Assembly: GCA_028287115.1 (NCBI GenBank) | Contig: JAQBQF010000130.1 | Coordinates: forward strand, 1 to 39,907 | DNA: 39,907 nucleotides | Direction: 5' to 3' | DNA from: Myxococcales bacterium | GTDB lineage: Bacteria; Myxococcota_A; Polyangia; Haliangiales; Haliangiaceae | Shown here: positions 18,387-29,709 of the stretch, one piece after another | How the letters are laid out: each line of letters opens with the position of its first letter | How positions within the stretch are numbered: position 1 is the first letter of the stretch | Translations under genes and position numbers: made by a program | The notes under the pieces: model-generated | What the model saw: the letters and a program-made list of their open reading frames with translations, nothing else | What the model was told of the DNA's origin: nothing | Databases searched by the model: none

Positions 18387-18496
18387 GGTTGCGCAGGTCG
18401 CAAGACTTACGCCTTGGCTAACCCGCCGAAAGTGCGTCGCGAACCGTGTGCTCGGACGTCACACGCGCCCGCTCGCCCGGTTACGATAAGCGCCAC

Positions 18497-19849
18497 GTGC
18501 TTCGCTGGCCTGGCAACTTCATCCACTTCTTGTTCCTGCTGGTCGTGCTGCTGGTGAGCGGCGTCGTCTATGGGATCGCACGGCTCGGGTTGTTTCTGTT
18601 CGCGTGGGGACCCCAGCGGGCGCAGCGCGTCGCGAGGCTCCGCGGCGTGATGTTGAAACAAACGATGAGCGCGCTCGGCGCGACGTTCATCAAGCTCGGC
18701 CAGGTCATGAGCACGCGGCCCGACCTGTTTCCACCGGAGGTCATCGATCAGCTGCGGCACCTCCAGGACCGGCTACCACCGTTCTCGTTCCGTCGCGCGA
18801 AGGCGACGCTCGAGACGGATTTCGGCAAGCCCCTCGCGGAGCTGTTCTCGGAATTCGACGAGCAACCGGTCGCCGCCGCCAGCGTCGCGCAGGTTCATCG
18901 CGCGCGCCTGCGTGATGGTCGCGAGGTCGCGGTCAAGATCTTACGGCCCGGCGTTCGCCGCCAGGTCGAGCGCGACGCGGTGATCTTGATCGGCTTCGCG
19001 CGAGTGATGGCGCTCAGGCCGAGCTGGCGGCGCTCGGACCCCGTCGGCCATACGCGGCACTTCGTCGATGCGATCCACGATCAAACGGATCTGAAGATCG
19101 AAGCCGACAACTACATTCGGTTTCGCACGAACTTCAAGGACGATCCGAACGTCAAGTTCCCCGAGGTCTACACCGAGCTGTCGTCGAGCCGGGTCCTGAC
19201 GATGGAATTCGTTCGTGGGACCAAGATCGACGCGCTCCCGGCCGATCAACCTGCCGAGTCGCGCCAAAAGCTAGCCAACGTCGTTCGGATGACGATGTTC
19301 AAGATGTGCTTTGCGGATGGCTTCGTCCATGCGGACCTCCATCCGGGCAACCTCGTGGTCCAGGACAGTAGCCGGCTCGTGATCTTCGATGTCGGGCTCG
19401 CGAAGCTGCTCCACGAGGACATCCTGCTGCAGTTCATCGACATGACCAAGTGCATCGCGATGGGCACGCCCGAGGACATCGTCACCCATATCCGGCGATT
19501 TCATAACTACGTCGGCGACATCGACTGGGCTGCGTTGCGCGTCGACGTCGAGGCGTTCGCGACAAACTTCCGCGCGAAGGATGTCGCGAAGCTCGAGTAC
19601 GGCGAGCTGATCGGCGAGATGTTCGCGATCGGTCGCAAGCACCACGTCCGTCCGGTGACCGACATGATGCTCGTGTTCGTCGCGCTGATCACGGCGCAGG
19701 GCATCGGCAAGATGCTCGAGCCCGAGCACAACGTGTTCGGCGCGGTCGCCCAGTACCTGATTCCGATCTTGATGAAGCGCAACGAGTCGGTCCCGGATAC
19801 CGCCGAGGCGAAAGCGGCGCGGGGCCGCGAGCTCCAGGCAGCGCCCTGA
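18497..19849 (+). CDS. ABC1/UbiB-family atypical kinase
   Basis: 450 aa from GTG 18497, chosen because it begins just before the hydrophobic segment FLFLLVVLLVSGVVYGIA (residues 11-28). Unusually for the family, the TM helices are N-terminal rather than C-terminal. UbiB hallmarks are present: KxGQ motif KLGQ (66-69) with STRPDLFP, the Ala-rich loop AAASVAQVH (127-135), Lys147 in VAVKILRP, catalytic DLHPGN (280-285), and D298-V-G in place of the metal-binding DFG. UbiB/Coq8 members act as ATPases supporting ubiquinone or other lipid handling. The natural substrate here is unknown. It is divergent from the ferritin/hybrid-kinase pair. Confidence 0.9.
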   Translation: MLRWPGNFIHFLFLLVVLLVSGVVYGIARLGLFLFAWGPQRAQRVARLRGVMLKQTMSALGATFIKLGQVMSTRPDLFPPEVIDQLRHLQDRLPPFSFRRAKATLETDFGKPLAELFSEFDEQPVAAASVAQVHRARLRDGREVAVKILRPGVRRQVERDAVILIGFARVMALRPSWRRSDPVGHTRHFVDAIHDQTDLKIEADNYIRFRTNFKDDPNVKFPEVYTELSSSRVLTMEFVRGTKIDALPADQPAESRQKLANVVRMTMFKMCFADGFVHADLHPGNLVVQDSSRLVIFDVGLAKLLHEDILLQFIDMTKCIAMGTPEDIVTHIRRFHNYVGDIDWAALRVDVEAFATNFRAKDVAKLEYGELIGEMFAIGRKHHVRPVTDMMLVFVALITAQGIGKMLEPEHNVFGAVAQYLIPILMKRNESVPDTAEAKAARGRELQAAP

Positions 19850-19886
19850 CGCTACGGCCCTTGCGGCGGGCAGTGTCCGACGAGCG

Positions 19887-21098
19887 TCAGAAGGTGCCGA
19901 CCACGGCGGCACCTACACCGTCGCGCGACACCGCCGGCGCGAGTCGCGGCGACGGCTCGTCGAAGTAGTAGAGAGACAGGCCGATCGCGGCGGTCGCGAG
20001 CGCCGCGCCGCCGGTGATCCACGTCGCCGTCGCGAAGTGGTCTCGGCGCTGGCGGTCCTGCTCGTATGCCGCGGCCTCGCTCGAATCGAGGTTACCGGAC
20101 GTTCCGGCGCGATCGCGGATCTGCAGCGCGTCATGCTGCGCGAGGAGCGCGACCGTGGCGGTGACGCCGGTCGCCGCGACGAGCAGGCCGGCGCCGCCGA
20201 GTACCCATGGCACGGCCCGCCGCCTCGCCGTGATCGCGAGCGGAGCGTCGAGCGGCACGCGCTCGTCGTTCGCGATCGCGACCTCACGTGCGATCGGCTC
20301 GCGGCCGCGCCGCTCGATCGTGACCAGGTGATGGCCCGCGGGCACCTCGATCGTCGCGAGCGGCCCGACGCCACCGGACCGGCCGTCGACCTGGATGCGC
20401 GCGCCGGCGTCGGTCGTGATCGCGATGCGGCCGGGCTTCGGATCGAGTGCGACATCGATCATCGCCGACGTGCCCTGTACCGCGACGGCTTCTTTGTCGC
20501 GCGGAAAGTAGCCCGGCGCCTCGACGTGAATCTTGTGCGGCCCGGGTGGCACGTTGACGAGCGTGAATGCATCGGCTTTCGCAGCATCGATCGTCACGTG
20601 GACCTCGCCGGCGATGCCCGGCGCCTGATCCTCGACCTCGTGGACGCCGGCCCGCGCGGGCGCGCCTGCGAGCGCGACGTTGACGCCGAGCTGCGTGTGC
20701 TCGGCGGCGATCTCCGGCTTGACCTGGATGCCCTTCTTGATCAGGCCGTCGAGCTCGCGCTGCATCTCGCCAAGCGCGTCGGCAGCATCGGCGACACGAC
20801 CGCCGGTTTGCACCTTGGCGAGGTACGCGTGATAAAGCTCGATCGCGCGCGTCACGTGATCGGCGACCCCGTCGATGCGATAGAGACGGCGATAGGACTG
20901 CGCCGCCGAGAACGCGATCTCCGCCAACGGCAGCGCGCGGTATGCCTCCTCGAAGTTCTTGGCAGCCGCGGCGAAGCTCTGCGCTCGATAGGCCTGTTCG
21001 CCGGCGCGGAAGTACGTCTCGGCGCGTACGCGATCATCGGCGCCGGCAGTGCCGATCGGGGCGACGGCGATCGCGAGCGCGAGGACGAGCGCTCTCAT
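19887..21098 (-). CDS. exported protein with TPR-like and PEGA-like domains
   Basis: 403 aa. Signal peptide MRALVLALAIAVAPIGTAGA with cleavage near residue 20. Residues 25-125 are helical and TPR-like (YFRAGEQAYRAQSFAAAAKN, FEEAYRALPLAEIAFSAAQS). Residues ~175-290 have PEGA-like beta repeats (LVNVPPGPHKIHVEAPGYFP; IEVPAGHHLVTIERRGREP). Two C-terminal hydrophobic segments follow (WVLGGAGLLVAATGVTATVA and WITGGAALATAAIGLSLYYF). PEGA domains are associated with surface-layer or envelope proteins. The ATG overlaps the TGA of the FG-GAP gene (ATGA at 21098-21095), so it is last in the kinase-FG-GAP-PEGA operon. Confidence 0.87.
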   Translation of the reverse strand: MRALVLALAIAVAPIGTAGADDRVRAETYFRAGEQAYRAQSFAAAAKNFEEAYRALPLAEIAFSAAQSYRRLYRIDGVADHVTRAIELYHAYLAKVQTGGRVADAADALGEMQRELDGLIKKGIQVKPEIAAEHTQLGVNVALAGAPARAGVHEVEDQAPGIAGEVHVTIDAAKADAFTLVNVPPGPHKIHVEAPGYFPRDKEAVAVQGTSAMIDVALDPKPGRIAITTDAGARIQVDGRSGGVGPLATIEVPAGHHLVTIERRGREPIAREVAIANDERVPLDAPLAITARRRAVPWVLGGAGLLVAATGVTATVALLAQHDALQIRDRAGTSGNLDSSEAAAYEQDRQRRDHFATATWITGGAALATAAIGLSLYYFDEPSPRLAPAVSRDGVGAAVVGTF

Positions 21099-23658
21099 CG
21101 CCCGACCTCGCGCGCGGTTAACTGGCGATACACGAAGAGCCGGCGGACTCCGCCGAGATCCGAGGCCAGCGCGAGCACGTCGTCCACACCGTCGCCCGTC
21201 ACGTCTCCGGCGGCGATGGCCTCCGGCCGATTTACGACGCCGACGAGGTACGTCGCGTGATATCCGTCGGCATCATGCGCGACCGCATGGAGCTCGCTGC
21301 CGCACTGCACGACGAATCTCGCCTCGCCGACGTGCCCCGGCACCAGGTCCGTGCAGCTGCGGCCGACCAGCTCGGGAATCATCGCGACGAGATCCGTGCA
21401 CGCAATCGTCGACGTGCTCGGCGTGCAAACGAGGATGCTGCCGGTCGGGTGCTCCGTATCACCCACCTCGTATGCGATCACGAGCTCGTCGGCGCCGTCT
21501 CGATCGAGGTCCGCGACGAGCGTGGCGCGCAGGCGAGCCATCGTCGGCAACCCTGGGACTGGTATCGGCTCCACCGTGATCGCCGCGTTCGCCGTGTGGA
21601 CGTCGAAGCTTGCCGGCTGGATCACGATCGCCTGCGCCTTGGTCGGATCGATCGCGATCACCTGGTCTGGCCCGGACGTCGGCCACGTGACGAGGCGCGC
21701 CTGGTTCGCGCAGAACACGCTGTCGAGCGGCATCGTGCAACTGCCGAACGTCGGCCGGCCCGTGTCCGACACCTGCACGAAACCCGACTCCGAAGGAAAC
21801 AGCGAGCTCACCTGATAGAGCGCGCCCGGGCCGGCGCCGGCCATTCGCCACGCCATCGCAGGCGCGGTCGCGCGGATCGCATCGGGAACCTCGAGCATGA
21901 ACAGATCGAGCGATGACTTTCCGGTCTGGAAGTGACCACCGGCTACGAGCCCGAACGAGGAACCGGGGTTCGTGCCGCGTGGATCGACGAACGGGATCAT
22001 CGCGCGATCCGCGCTGCCGTGGAACACCACGACGACCGGCGCGCTCTTCTGCGTCAGCGGATCGACGCGGACGTCGACGACACCGAAGTCATCGACGTGA
22101 CCGTCGCGATCGCTCGAATCGAGCAGACTCACCCGAACGAGATCCTCGACCTTCGTGAAGTCGGCGACCTCGATCGCGGGCAGCGGGCGATCGTGCGTGC
22201 CGTACGCGATCTGAAGTGCCTGGCCGGAGTTGAGCGGCTCGACGTATGCGATGTCGGCAATGCCGTTGCCGTCGAAGTCGCCGATCGAGAGATGTGAAGG
22301 CGTGGCGTTCGTCGGCAGGCGGACGCGGGTGAACGCCGTGGGCGAGCTCGTGCGGTACAGCACGTCGATCGTCTGATCGGTGCCGGTCGCCACCGCATCG
22401 GCGATGTGATCGCCGTCCACATCACCGTACGCGACGTGCGTCAGCGGGCGATCGGAGATGTAGTAAGGCACGGCGGCAGCGGCGCCGATGCCATAGATTC
22501 CGCTCGCCATCACGAGCGCATCCGGCGCGACGCCCGAGATCGCCGGGACGAGGCGCACGACCCCGACCGCCGCATCGCCGGGGGGACCCGGGATCGCCGG
22601 CAGCGTCTGCTGGTTCAAGGACAACGTGCAGCGATTGCTTGCGTCGAGGATCCCAGGCAAGTACGTGAGCGCGCCGGGTCCAAGATCCGAGAACACGAGC
22701 GCGGGGCATGCACCGTTCTCGATCTGCGCGATCACGGCGCGCGTGGCCGGTGCCGTGAATGGAGTCGACGCGGCGACATGGAACGCGATCGGCGAGGGCT
22801 GTAGATCCTCGGCGACACGCATCACGCACAGCTTGCGCTGATTCCCGATGGTCGCGACAAACGAGAATCCGACCGCGCGCTCGCCATCGAGGCCGGTCGC
22901 GTCGTGGACCGAGATCGAGTCGGGCTCGAACGTGGCGGCGCTCAGGTTCGGATCGCACAGCGTGATCTGCACGGGCGTGAGCGACTGTTGGGTCGCGTCG
23001 ATCACGGCCCCGACGAGACTGCCCGAGCCAAGTGGATCATCGACGAGCGCGACGATCCGCTTGCCGTCGATCGGGATCAGCACGCGCGGCAGCAGCTGCA
23101 ATGGGATGTTCAGGCTGAGCGCGAACGCGAACGGCGACATCGCGCCGTGGGGAGACGTATACGCGACCGCGCCGTCGCGCGCGGGGACCAAGACGTCGAG
23201 CGCGCCATCGCCGTCGATGTCGAGCACCTCGCTGGCGCCGGCGCGGACCGGCGTGAGCGTCGAGCGGGCGACGTCGAGGTGGCCCGCGTCATCGCCGAAC
23301 CGCGTGACGAGCGACTCCGCGGACAGCCCGACAGCATCGCCATATCCGTCGCGATCGACGTCGGTGACGAATACGCTCTGCGCAGCAAACGGCTGGGCGG
23401 AGGTCTGGCCTGCAAGCGTGCCGGCGGGCGCGTGGCACTGGCGATCGGTACCGCACCGATAGGCGCTCGCGTCGCGCGGCGCCGGAATCGCGGCGCAGTC
23501 GCTGTCGTGTGCGCAGGTCCAACCGCACGCGACACACTGCGCGTCGCGAACGTCGCAGACCTCGCCGGGCTCGAGGATCCCGTTGCCGCAGCCCGGTTCG
23601 ATCGCGGGCAGGTCGACACACGCGCACAACCCGGCGAGTACGGTGAGCGCGGCGGCCT

Positions 23659-23662
<4 letters not shown>
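21095..23662 (-). CDS. FG-GAP/VCBS-repeat lipoprotein with myxococcal Cys-rich motif
   Basis: 855 aa from ATG 23662. Lipobox LCAC (Cys15). Residues ~22-60 are Cys-rich, starting CGNGILEPGEVCD, like the Myxococcus Cys-rich repeat seen in many myxobacterial exported proteins. Then several FG-GAP blades with Ca-binding DxDxDG-type loops: DVDRDGYGDAV, DIDGDGALDVL, DVDGDHIADAV, DFDGNGIADIAYV, DLDRDGADELVI and DVTGDGVDDVL. It should fold as an integrin-alpha-like propeller on the outer surface or in the periplasm. It overlaps the kinase stop (ATGA, 23662-23659) and the PEGA start (ATGA), and so is translationally coupled to both. Confidence 0.92.
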
Positions 23663-25068
<1,406 letters not shown>

Positions 25069-25197
25069 CTACATCGTAGAGGGTGGCATATTAAGCGTGC
25101 CCGCGGTGCAAGGGCGCGCGCCTCGCCGCGCCGAGGTCGCCACACCACACACACGAGCGGTCGCATCGCACCGCAGGTACGCATTACGCTGCCGGCC

Positions 25198-25410
25198 ATG
25201 AGGACACTCAGACTCGTGCTCGCGCTGTCGCTACTCTCTCCCTTTACAGGTTGCTTCGTGCGAACCGGACCACAGCCCGTCGCCCGCGGCTGTCCGGGCG
25301 GCTACCACTGGGACGATGGCCGCTGCGTCCACAACGGAAAGGGCCACGACCGGGACGATGACGATCATGATAAGGGCCATGGTCACGGCCATGGCCACGG
25401 TCACGACTGA
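25198..25410 (+). CDS. small His/Asp-rich lipoprotein
   Basis: 70 aa from ATG 25198. Lipoprotein signal with lipobox FTGC (Cys19). The short mature part has CPGGYHWDDGRC, a pair of Cys that could form a disulfide, then a low-complexity tail of DRDDDDHDKGHGHGHGHGHD. The His/Asp tail suggests divalent metal binding, an inference from composition. The frame extends upstream to 24622 only antisense to the kinase. It is divergent from the kinase operon with about 130 bp between. Confidence 0.7.
   Translation: MRTLRLVLALSLLSPFTGCFVRTGPQPVARGCPGGYHWDDGRCVHNGKGHDRDDDDHDKGHGHGHGHGHD
25375..25407 (+). repeat. short GGYCAY-type repeats encoding (Gly-His)n
   Basis: The stretch ggccatggtcacggccatgg and what follows encodes alternating Gly-His residues at the end of the small lipoprotein. 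It is a slippage-prone coding repeat, so the length of the His tail may vary between strains. Confidence 0.6.
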
Positions 25411-25507
25411 CCAAGATCGCCGCCGGAACAACACCTAACAGCAGCGTCGATGGGCGTCTACGGCGATGCATCACTCGACCGGCATCTGCGGTGCACGGCT
25501 CTCTCCC

Positions 25508-25515
25508 AAAGGAGA
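25508..25515 (+). promoter_or_regulatory. strong ribosome binding site fixing the 25521 start
   Basis: AAAGGAGA lies 5 nt before ATG 25521, a near-ideal Shine-Dalgarno. It shows that the true start is 25521 rather than the upstream in-frame ATG at 25491. Confidence 0.75.
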
Positions 25516-25520
25516 CAGCC

Positions 25521-26078
25521 ATGGCCGAGAACAAGAACAAGAACAAGGACGTCGACGTCATCAAAGAGCTGAATGACCTCCGGCAGCTCGACTACGATGC
25601 CGCGAAGACGTACGAGGAAGCGATCTCGCGCATCGACGAGATCGAGGTCAAAGAGGACCTGGAGATTTTCCGGCGTGATCACGTGCGCCACATGGACGAG
25701 CTGGCGATCGCGGTGGGCGTTCTAGGAGGCGAGGTGAAGGAGGTCGGCCGCGACCTCAAGGGCACGCTGCTCGAAGGCATGACGAAGCTCCGCAGTGTGA
25801 CCGGCACCAAAGGCGCGCTGAGCGCGATGCGCATGAACGAGAAATTTACGAACAAGAGCTACGAAGAGGCATCGCAGCTCGCGCTGCCGGAAACCGCCCG
25901 CGAGCTCGTTCTACGTAATCTCGCCGACGAGCGCCGGCACCTCGAGACGATCCAGATGCACCTCGATCGACTCACCGGCGCCGGCGCCGAAGAGGAACCA
26001 GGCGAAGAAGTGCCGGAGGTGGTGGAGGTGGAAGAAGAAGTCGTGGTCATCGCACCAGAGCCGCGGCCCGGCGCATAG
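25521..26078 (+). CDS. DUF2383/PA2169-like four-helix-bundle protein
   Basis: 185 aa. Ferritin-like architecture: helix 1 with ELNDLRQLDYDAAKTYEEAI, helix 2 with FRRDHVRHMDELAIAVGVLG, and paired helices 3-4 around residues 95-150 (YEEASQLALPETARELVLRN, DERRHLETIQMHL). The pattern of Glu/Asp and His (YEEA, DHVRHMDEL, DERRHLE) suits a di-metal site as in PA2169/DUF2383 proteins. The C-terminal 30 residues are an acidic tail. It is the second ferritin-like protein of the window and may serve in stress or metal handling. It stands after the small lipoprotein and before the dehydrogenase. Confidence 0.8.
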   Translation: MAENKNKNKDVDVIKELNDLRQLDYDAAKTYEEAISRIDEIEVKEDLEIFRRDHVRHMDELAIAVGVLGGEVKEVGRDLKGTLLEGMTKLRSVTGTKGALSAMRMNEKFTNKSYEEASQLALPETARELVLRNLADERRHLETIQMHLDRLTGAGAEEEPGEEVPEVVEVEEEVVVIAPEPRPGA

Positions 26079-26124
26079 CGCGCTTACCGGCGAACCTCGA
26101 CCGGCGCTTGCATGTGCCTCGTGC

Positions 26125-27009
26125 ATGGATATCGGTTTTATCGGTCTCGGCAGCATGGGCTCTGCGATGGTGCGCTCCCTTCTGAGGGCCGGGCACTCGG
26201 TCGTCGTCTATAACCGCAGCGCGAACAAGGCAGAGGCGATGCGAGAGTTCGGGGCGACCGTTGCCCGCGAGGTCTGCGATGCCTGTCGCGGTGATGCCGT
26301 GATCACGATGCTCTCCGACGATACGGCCGTCGAGCAGATCGTGTGCGGCGATCACGGCGTGCTCGGGTGCGTGGCTCCCAACAAGACCGTGCACATTTCG
26401 ATGAGCACGATCAGCCCGGCGCTCGTACGTCGACTCGCCGAAAGGCACGCGGAGCTCAACCAGAACTTCTTCTCGGCCCCCGTGCTCGGGCGCCCGGACG
26501 TGGCGGAACAGGGGAAGCTATTCGCGCTCGTCGCGGGAGATCAGGATCTGATCGACTGGATGAAGCCGGTCTTCGACGCACTCGCGCAGAAGACCTTCGT
26601 GATCGGAGATCAGCCGCCAGCCGCCAACGTCGTCAAGCTGTCGTGCAATGCGATGATCGGCTCGATGCTGGAGACTCTCGGCGAGGTCTTCGCGCTCGTC
26701 GTGAAGTCGGGGCTCGTCGATCCGAAAGCCTTCGTCGATGTCCTCCTGTCGACGATCCTCGCAACGCCGACCTACAGGCCTTATGCCCAGCATCTGCTCG
26801 ATCACGAGCTCAAGCCCGGGTTCAGGATCCCGCTGGCCCTCAAAGACATGGAGCTGGCCCTCGGCGCCGCGAAGGAGATCAACGTGCCGATGCCGATCAT
26901 CAGCTTGATCCGCGATCACTTGATCGAGGCGATCGCCATCGGATACGGCGAGCTGGACTGGAGCGCGCTCTCGTTGGTCGCGCAACGCGAGGCAGGCCTG
27001 CCTGGTTGA
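26125..27009 (+). CDS. 3-hydroxyisobutyrate dehydrogenase-family NAD(P) oxidoreductase
   Basis: 294 aa, full family length. The Rossmann dinucleotide motif GLGSMG (residues 7-12) sits in MDIGFIGLGSMGSAMVRSLL. VHISMSTISPALVRRLAERH is the substrate/phosphate segment and NVVKLSCNAMIGSMLE (about 169-184) holds the catalytic Lys and the neighbouring Asn. Later helices (LKDMELALGAA) fit the beta-hydroxyacid dehydrogenase C-terminal domain. Relatives oxidise beta-hydroxy acids or reduce short aldehydes; the substrate is not assigned. No valine-catabolism genes are nearby. Gap to the previous stop is 46 nt. Confidence 0.92.
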   Translation: MDIGFIGLGSMGSAMVRSLLRAGHSVVVYNRSANKAEAMREFGATVAREVCDACRGDAVITMLSDDTAVEQIVCGDHGVLGCVAPNKTVHISMSTISPALVRRLAERHAELNQNFFSAPVLGRPDVAEQGKLFALVAGDQDLIDWMKPVFDALAQKTFVIGDQPPAANVVKLSCNAMIGSMLETLGEVFALVVKSGLVDPKAFVDVLLSTILATPTYRPYAQHLLDHELKPGFRIPLALKDMELALGAAKEINVPMPIISLIRDHLIEAIAIGYGELDWSALSLVAQREAGLPG

Positions 27010-27091
27010 GGTCGGCGTTCGCCCAGGACGGTCGAGCGCGCTGTGCTTGCAGGGCTCTAGCTCGCAGTGGGACGCTGGCTGCGTGAGCCCG

Positions 27092-27397
27092 ATGAAACCA
27101 TCCGCGGACGATCTGCTGCTCGCGCAGCTCCGCCGTGACTTCGAGGCCCGCGCCGATCGCCCGTCTTCGGATTCTCCGCCGATCCGCGGTACCGACGGCC
27201 ACTGGCGCACGCACGATGGAGCGCCGATCTCTTTCGTCGGCGTTCTATCCTGGACGCGCCCGCCACAGAACGACGGCTCGCCGATCACGGCCTATGCGTC
27301 GGCCGGCGAGCATCGCTACTGGGTTCACCAGGGCGGGGTCCTCGGGGCTACCGAGTTCTGGTTTGGGCCATTCGAGCTGCCGGCCACCAACCTGTAA
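27092..27397 (+). CDS. small protein of unknown function
   Basis: 101 aa from ATG 27092; GTG 27083 is an alternative three codons upstream, and no RBS decides. Residues ~45-95 (THDGAPISFVGVLSWTRPPQ, ITAYASAGEHRYWVHQGGVL) look beta-rich, with no signal or TM segment. No family is recognised. It lies between the dehydrogenase and the convergent tRNA-Phe. The coding bias matches neighbours but homology would be needed. Confidence 0.5.
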   Translation: MKPSADDLLLAQLRRDFEARADRPSSDSPPIRGTDGHWRTHDGAPISFVGVLSWTRPPQNDGSPITAYASAGEHRYWVHQGGVLGATEFWFGPFELPATNL

Positions 27398-27419
27398 CCG
27401 CTTCGAACGAGAGAATTCG

Positions 27420-27492
<73 letters not shown>

Positions 27493-27615
27493 TAGGCGAG
27501 CCGGAAGACTACACATTTGGGAGATCGGAGGCAACCGTGAGCCCATTTGAACGCGTGGAATACCGGGGGGTTGGTGGGCCGTTTTTCGAGGGCAGTGGCA
27601 CAATGGGGTCGGCAG

Positions 27616-29709
27616 ATGGCGCCACACGATGCCACCGATCCGGCGTTGACCAACACGCCGATTCCGCTCGACGGCGATGGGGCCGAGCTGATCGGGATGG
27701 TCGTGGACAATCGCTATCGCCTCGAGGCGACCCTCGGCCGCGGCGGCATGGGGCTCGTGTTTCGCGCGACGCACATCGGCTTGCGACGACAAGTCGCCGT
27801 CAAGATCCTGCATCCCTCGCTCGCGGCGTCTCCCGAGGTTCGCAACCGCTTCGAGCGTGAAGCGCTCGCCGTCGGCAAGGTCGATCATCCGAACTGCGTC
27901 GCGACGTACGATGTCGGCCGCCTGCCCGGTGGCGCGATGTACCTGGCGATGGAGGTCCTCGAAGGCCGATCGCTGGCGGATGTCCTCGAAGACGAAGGGC
28001 AGATCGCGCCCGGCCGCGCGCTCCACATCCTCGCGCACATCCTTCGCGGGCTCGGCAACATTCACCAGGCCGGCCTGATCCACCGCGATATCAAGCCGGA
28101 AAATATCTTCTTGATCCGCCAGGGCGAGGATCTCGACTTCGCCAAGATCCTCGACTTCGGGATCGCCAAGCCGATCAGCGGCGAGCTCTCGGACGACGGC
28201 GTGCGTCTGACCCAAGCCGGGATGGCGTTCGGCACCCCGATCTACATGGCCCCCGAGCAAGCGCTCGGCAATCCGCTCGATGGGCGCGCGGACATCTACG
28301 CGGCCTCGGTCCTCGCGTACGAGATGTTGTGCGGCCAGCCGCCGTTCTACTCCGAGGACAAGCTCGAGGTGATGTCGATGCACACGGCCAAGCCGGTGCC
28401 GCCGATGCGCACGCGCTTGATCAAGGGCGGCAAGCCGGTACCTTCGTCGCTCGAGAAGCTGATCGTTCGAGGCCTGACGAAGAAGCCGTCCGATCGCTAT
28501 GCGAGCGCCGAGGTCTATCTCGCGGCCGTCGAGGAGGCGCTGCATACCGCCGACGGCGGTCAGACCGACGTCAACTTCGAGCGAGTCATCACGTCCGGCG
28601 ACGAGATGACCGGCGCCCGCTCGCTGATCGATGACGATCTCCGGATCAAGAACGATCCGGACTTCGAGACCGAGGACAACTCCGCTCAGATCGGCGACGC
28701 GATCGACGAGGTCCTCGCGGTCACACCGAACACATCGACCGCAGCGGTTCGTGCGAAGACGCCGGTCCGCGGCACGCGCGATGTGACCAAGATCGGCGTC
28801 GGACCGGATGCACCGATCGTCGCGCCCGGCGATCCGCGCGGCCGGCTCGGCGGGATGGGCATCGGCCTGCCCTACACGGGCCCGAGCGGCGAGCCGATCT
28901 TCGGCCTGACGCCGGAGCAGCGCCTCGCGAGCGTCCCGGTGAAGAAGAAACGCTGGCCGATCTACGCCGCGATCGCGGGTGTCGCGCTGATCGCCATCGG
29001 TGCGGGCGTCGCGGTCGCATTGTTCACGGCGCGACCGGCCGATCAGCACAAGATCGATCCGAATTCGCCCGCGGGACAGGCGATGGATCAGCTCGAGCAC
29101 GGCGAGGCCGCCAAGGCGATCCAGCTGCTCGAGGCGAAGGGCAGCGCTCTCGATCACGATGCCGATGCGCAGCTCGTCCTCGGTCACGCGTACGCCGCAC
29201 GCAACGAAGCATCCGAAGCATTGATCGCGTATCGCAAGGCGCTGCAGCTCGATCCGAGCTTGGCGGTCGACAAGACGGTCCTCGCAAATGTCCGGCAAAT
29301 GGCGACCGACGCCGATCCGGATGTGGTGACGAACGCGTTCGATGTCTGGGTCGGCTTCACGAGGGATCCGGAAGCCAAGAAGGCGCTCAAGAACGCGGCG
29401 ATCGCTCAGGATCTGAATCGCCGGCGAGCGGCGCGGCCCGTCGTCGAGCGGTACAAGCTCGGTGACGCGATCGAATGGCTCGACGTCTACTCGCTCGATC
29501 TCCAGCAAGAAGCGACGTGCGAGAACCGCAAAGAAGCGGTCGCCCACCTGCGCGCGCTCAATGATCCGCGCGCGATCGAGCCGCTGGAGCGGGCGCTCGC
29601 GAGGAAGGGCACGTCACCGGCGATGCGCAACAAGGCGTTCAGCCCGTGCCTGACCGAAGATGCGAAGGCGGCGATCGCCGTCTTGAAGAAGCTCAAGGCC
29701 AAGCCCTGA
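27616..29709 (+). CDS. transmembrane Ser/Thr protein kinase with C-terminal TPR-like region
   Basis: 697 aa from ATG 27616; a TTG at 27547 would add 23 poorly conserved-looking residues. Kinase domain (about residues 32-305): glycine loop GRGGMGLVF, Lys63 in VAVKIL, HRDIKPEN with Asp158, Asp180 in DFGIAK, and GTPIYMAPEQ. A long acidic/Pro linker follows, then one membrane helix WPIYAAIAGVALIAIGAGVA (about 447-468). The C-terminal ~220 residues include TPR-like units (ALIAYRKALQLDPSLAVDKT) and a HEAT-like end (AIEPLERALARKGTSPAM). The TPR part would lie outside the cytosol. Its stop overlaps the next start (TGATG), so it heads an operon with the GNAT-like and HEXXH genes. Confidence 0.92.
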   Translation: MAPHDATDPALTNTPIPLDGDGAELIGMVVDNRYRLEATLGRGGMGLVFRATHIGLRRQVAVKILHPSLAASPEVRNRFEREALAVGKVDHPNCVATYDVGRLPGGAMYLAMEVLEGRSLADVLEDEGQIAPGRALHILAHILRGLGNIHQAGLIHRDIKPENIFLIRQGEDLDFAKILDFGIAKPISGELSDDGVRLTQAGMAFGTPIYMAPEQALGNPLDGRADIYAASVLAYEMLCGQPPFYSEDKLEVMSMHTAKPVPPMRTRLIKGGKPVPSSLEKLIVRGLTKKPSDRYASAEVYLAAVEEALHTADGGQTDVNFERVITSGDEMTGARSLIDDDLRIKNDPDFETEDNSAQIGDAIDEVLAVTPNTSTAAVRAKTPVRGTRDVTKIGVGPDAPIVAPGDPRGRLGGMGIGLPYTGPSGEPIFGLTPEQRLASVPVKKKRWPIYAAIAGVALIAIGAGVAVALFTARPADQHKIDPNSPAGQAMDQLEHGEAAKAIQLLEAKGSALDHDADAQLVLGHAYAARNEASEALIAYRKALQLDPSLAVDKTVLANVRQMATDADPDVVTNAFDVWVGFTRDPEAKKALKNAAIAQDLNRRRAARPVVERYKLGDAIEWLDVYSLDLQQEATCENRKEAVAHLRALNDPRAIEPLERALARKGTSPAMRNKAFSPCLTEDAKAAIAVLKKLKAKP

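Noticed and set aside
27590..27615. Possible sigma-54 promoter (TGGCAC) before the second kinase
   Set aside because: No GC/TTGC element at the right distance from the TGGCAC.
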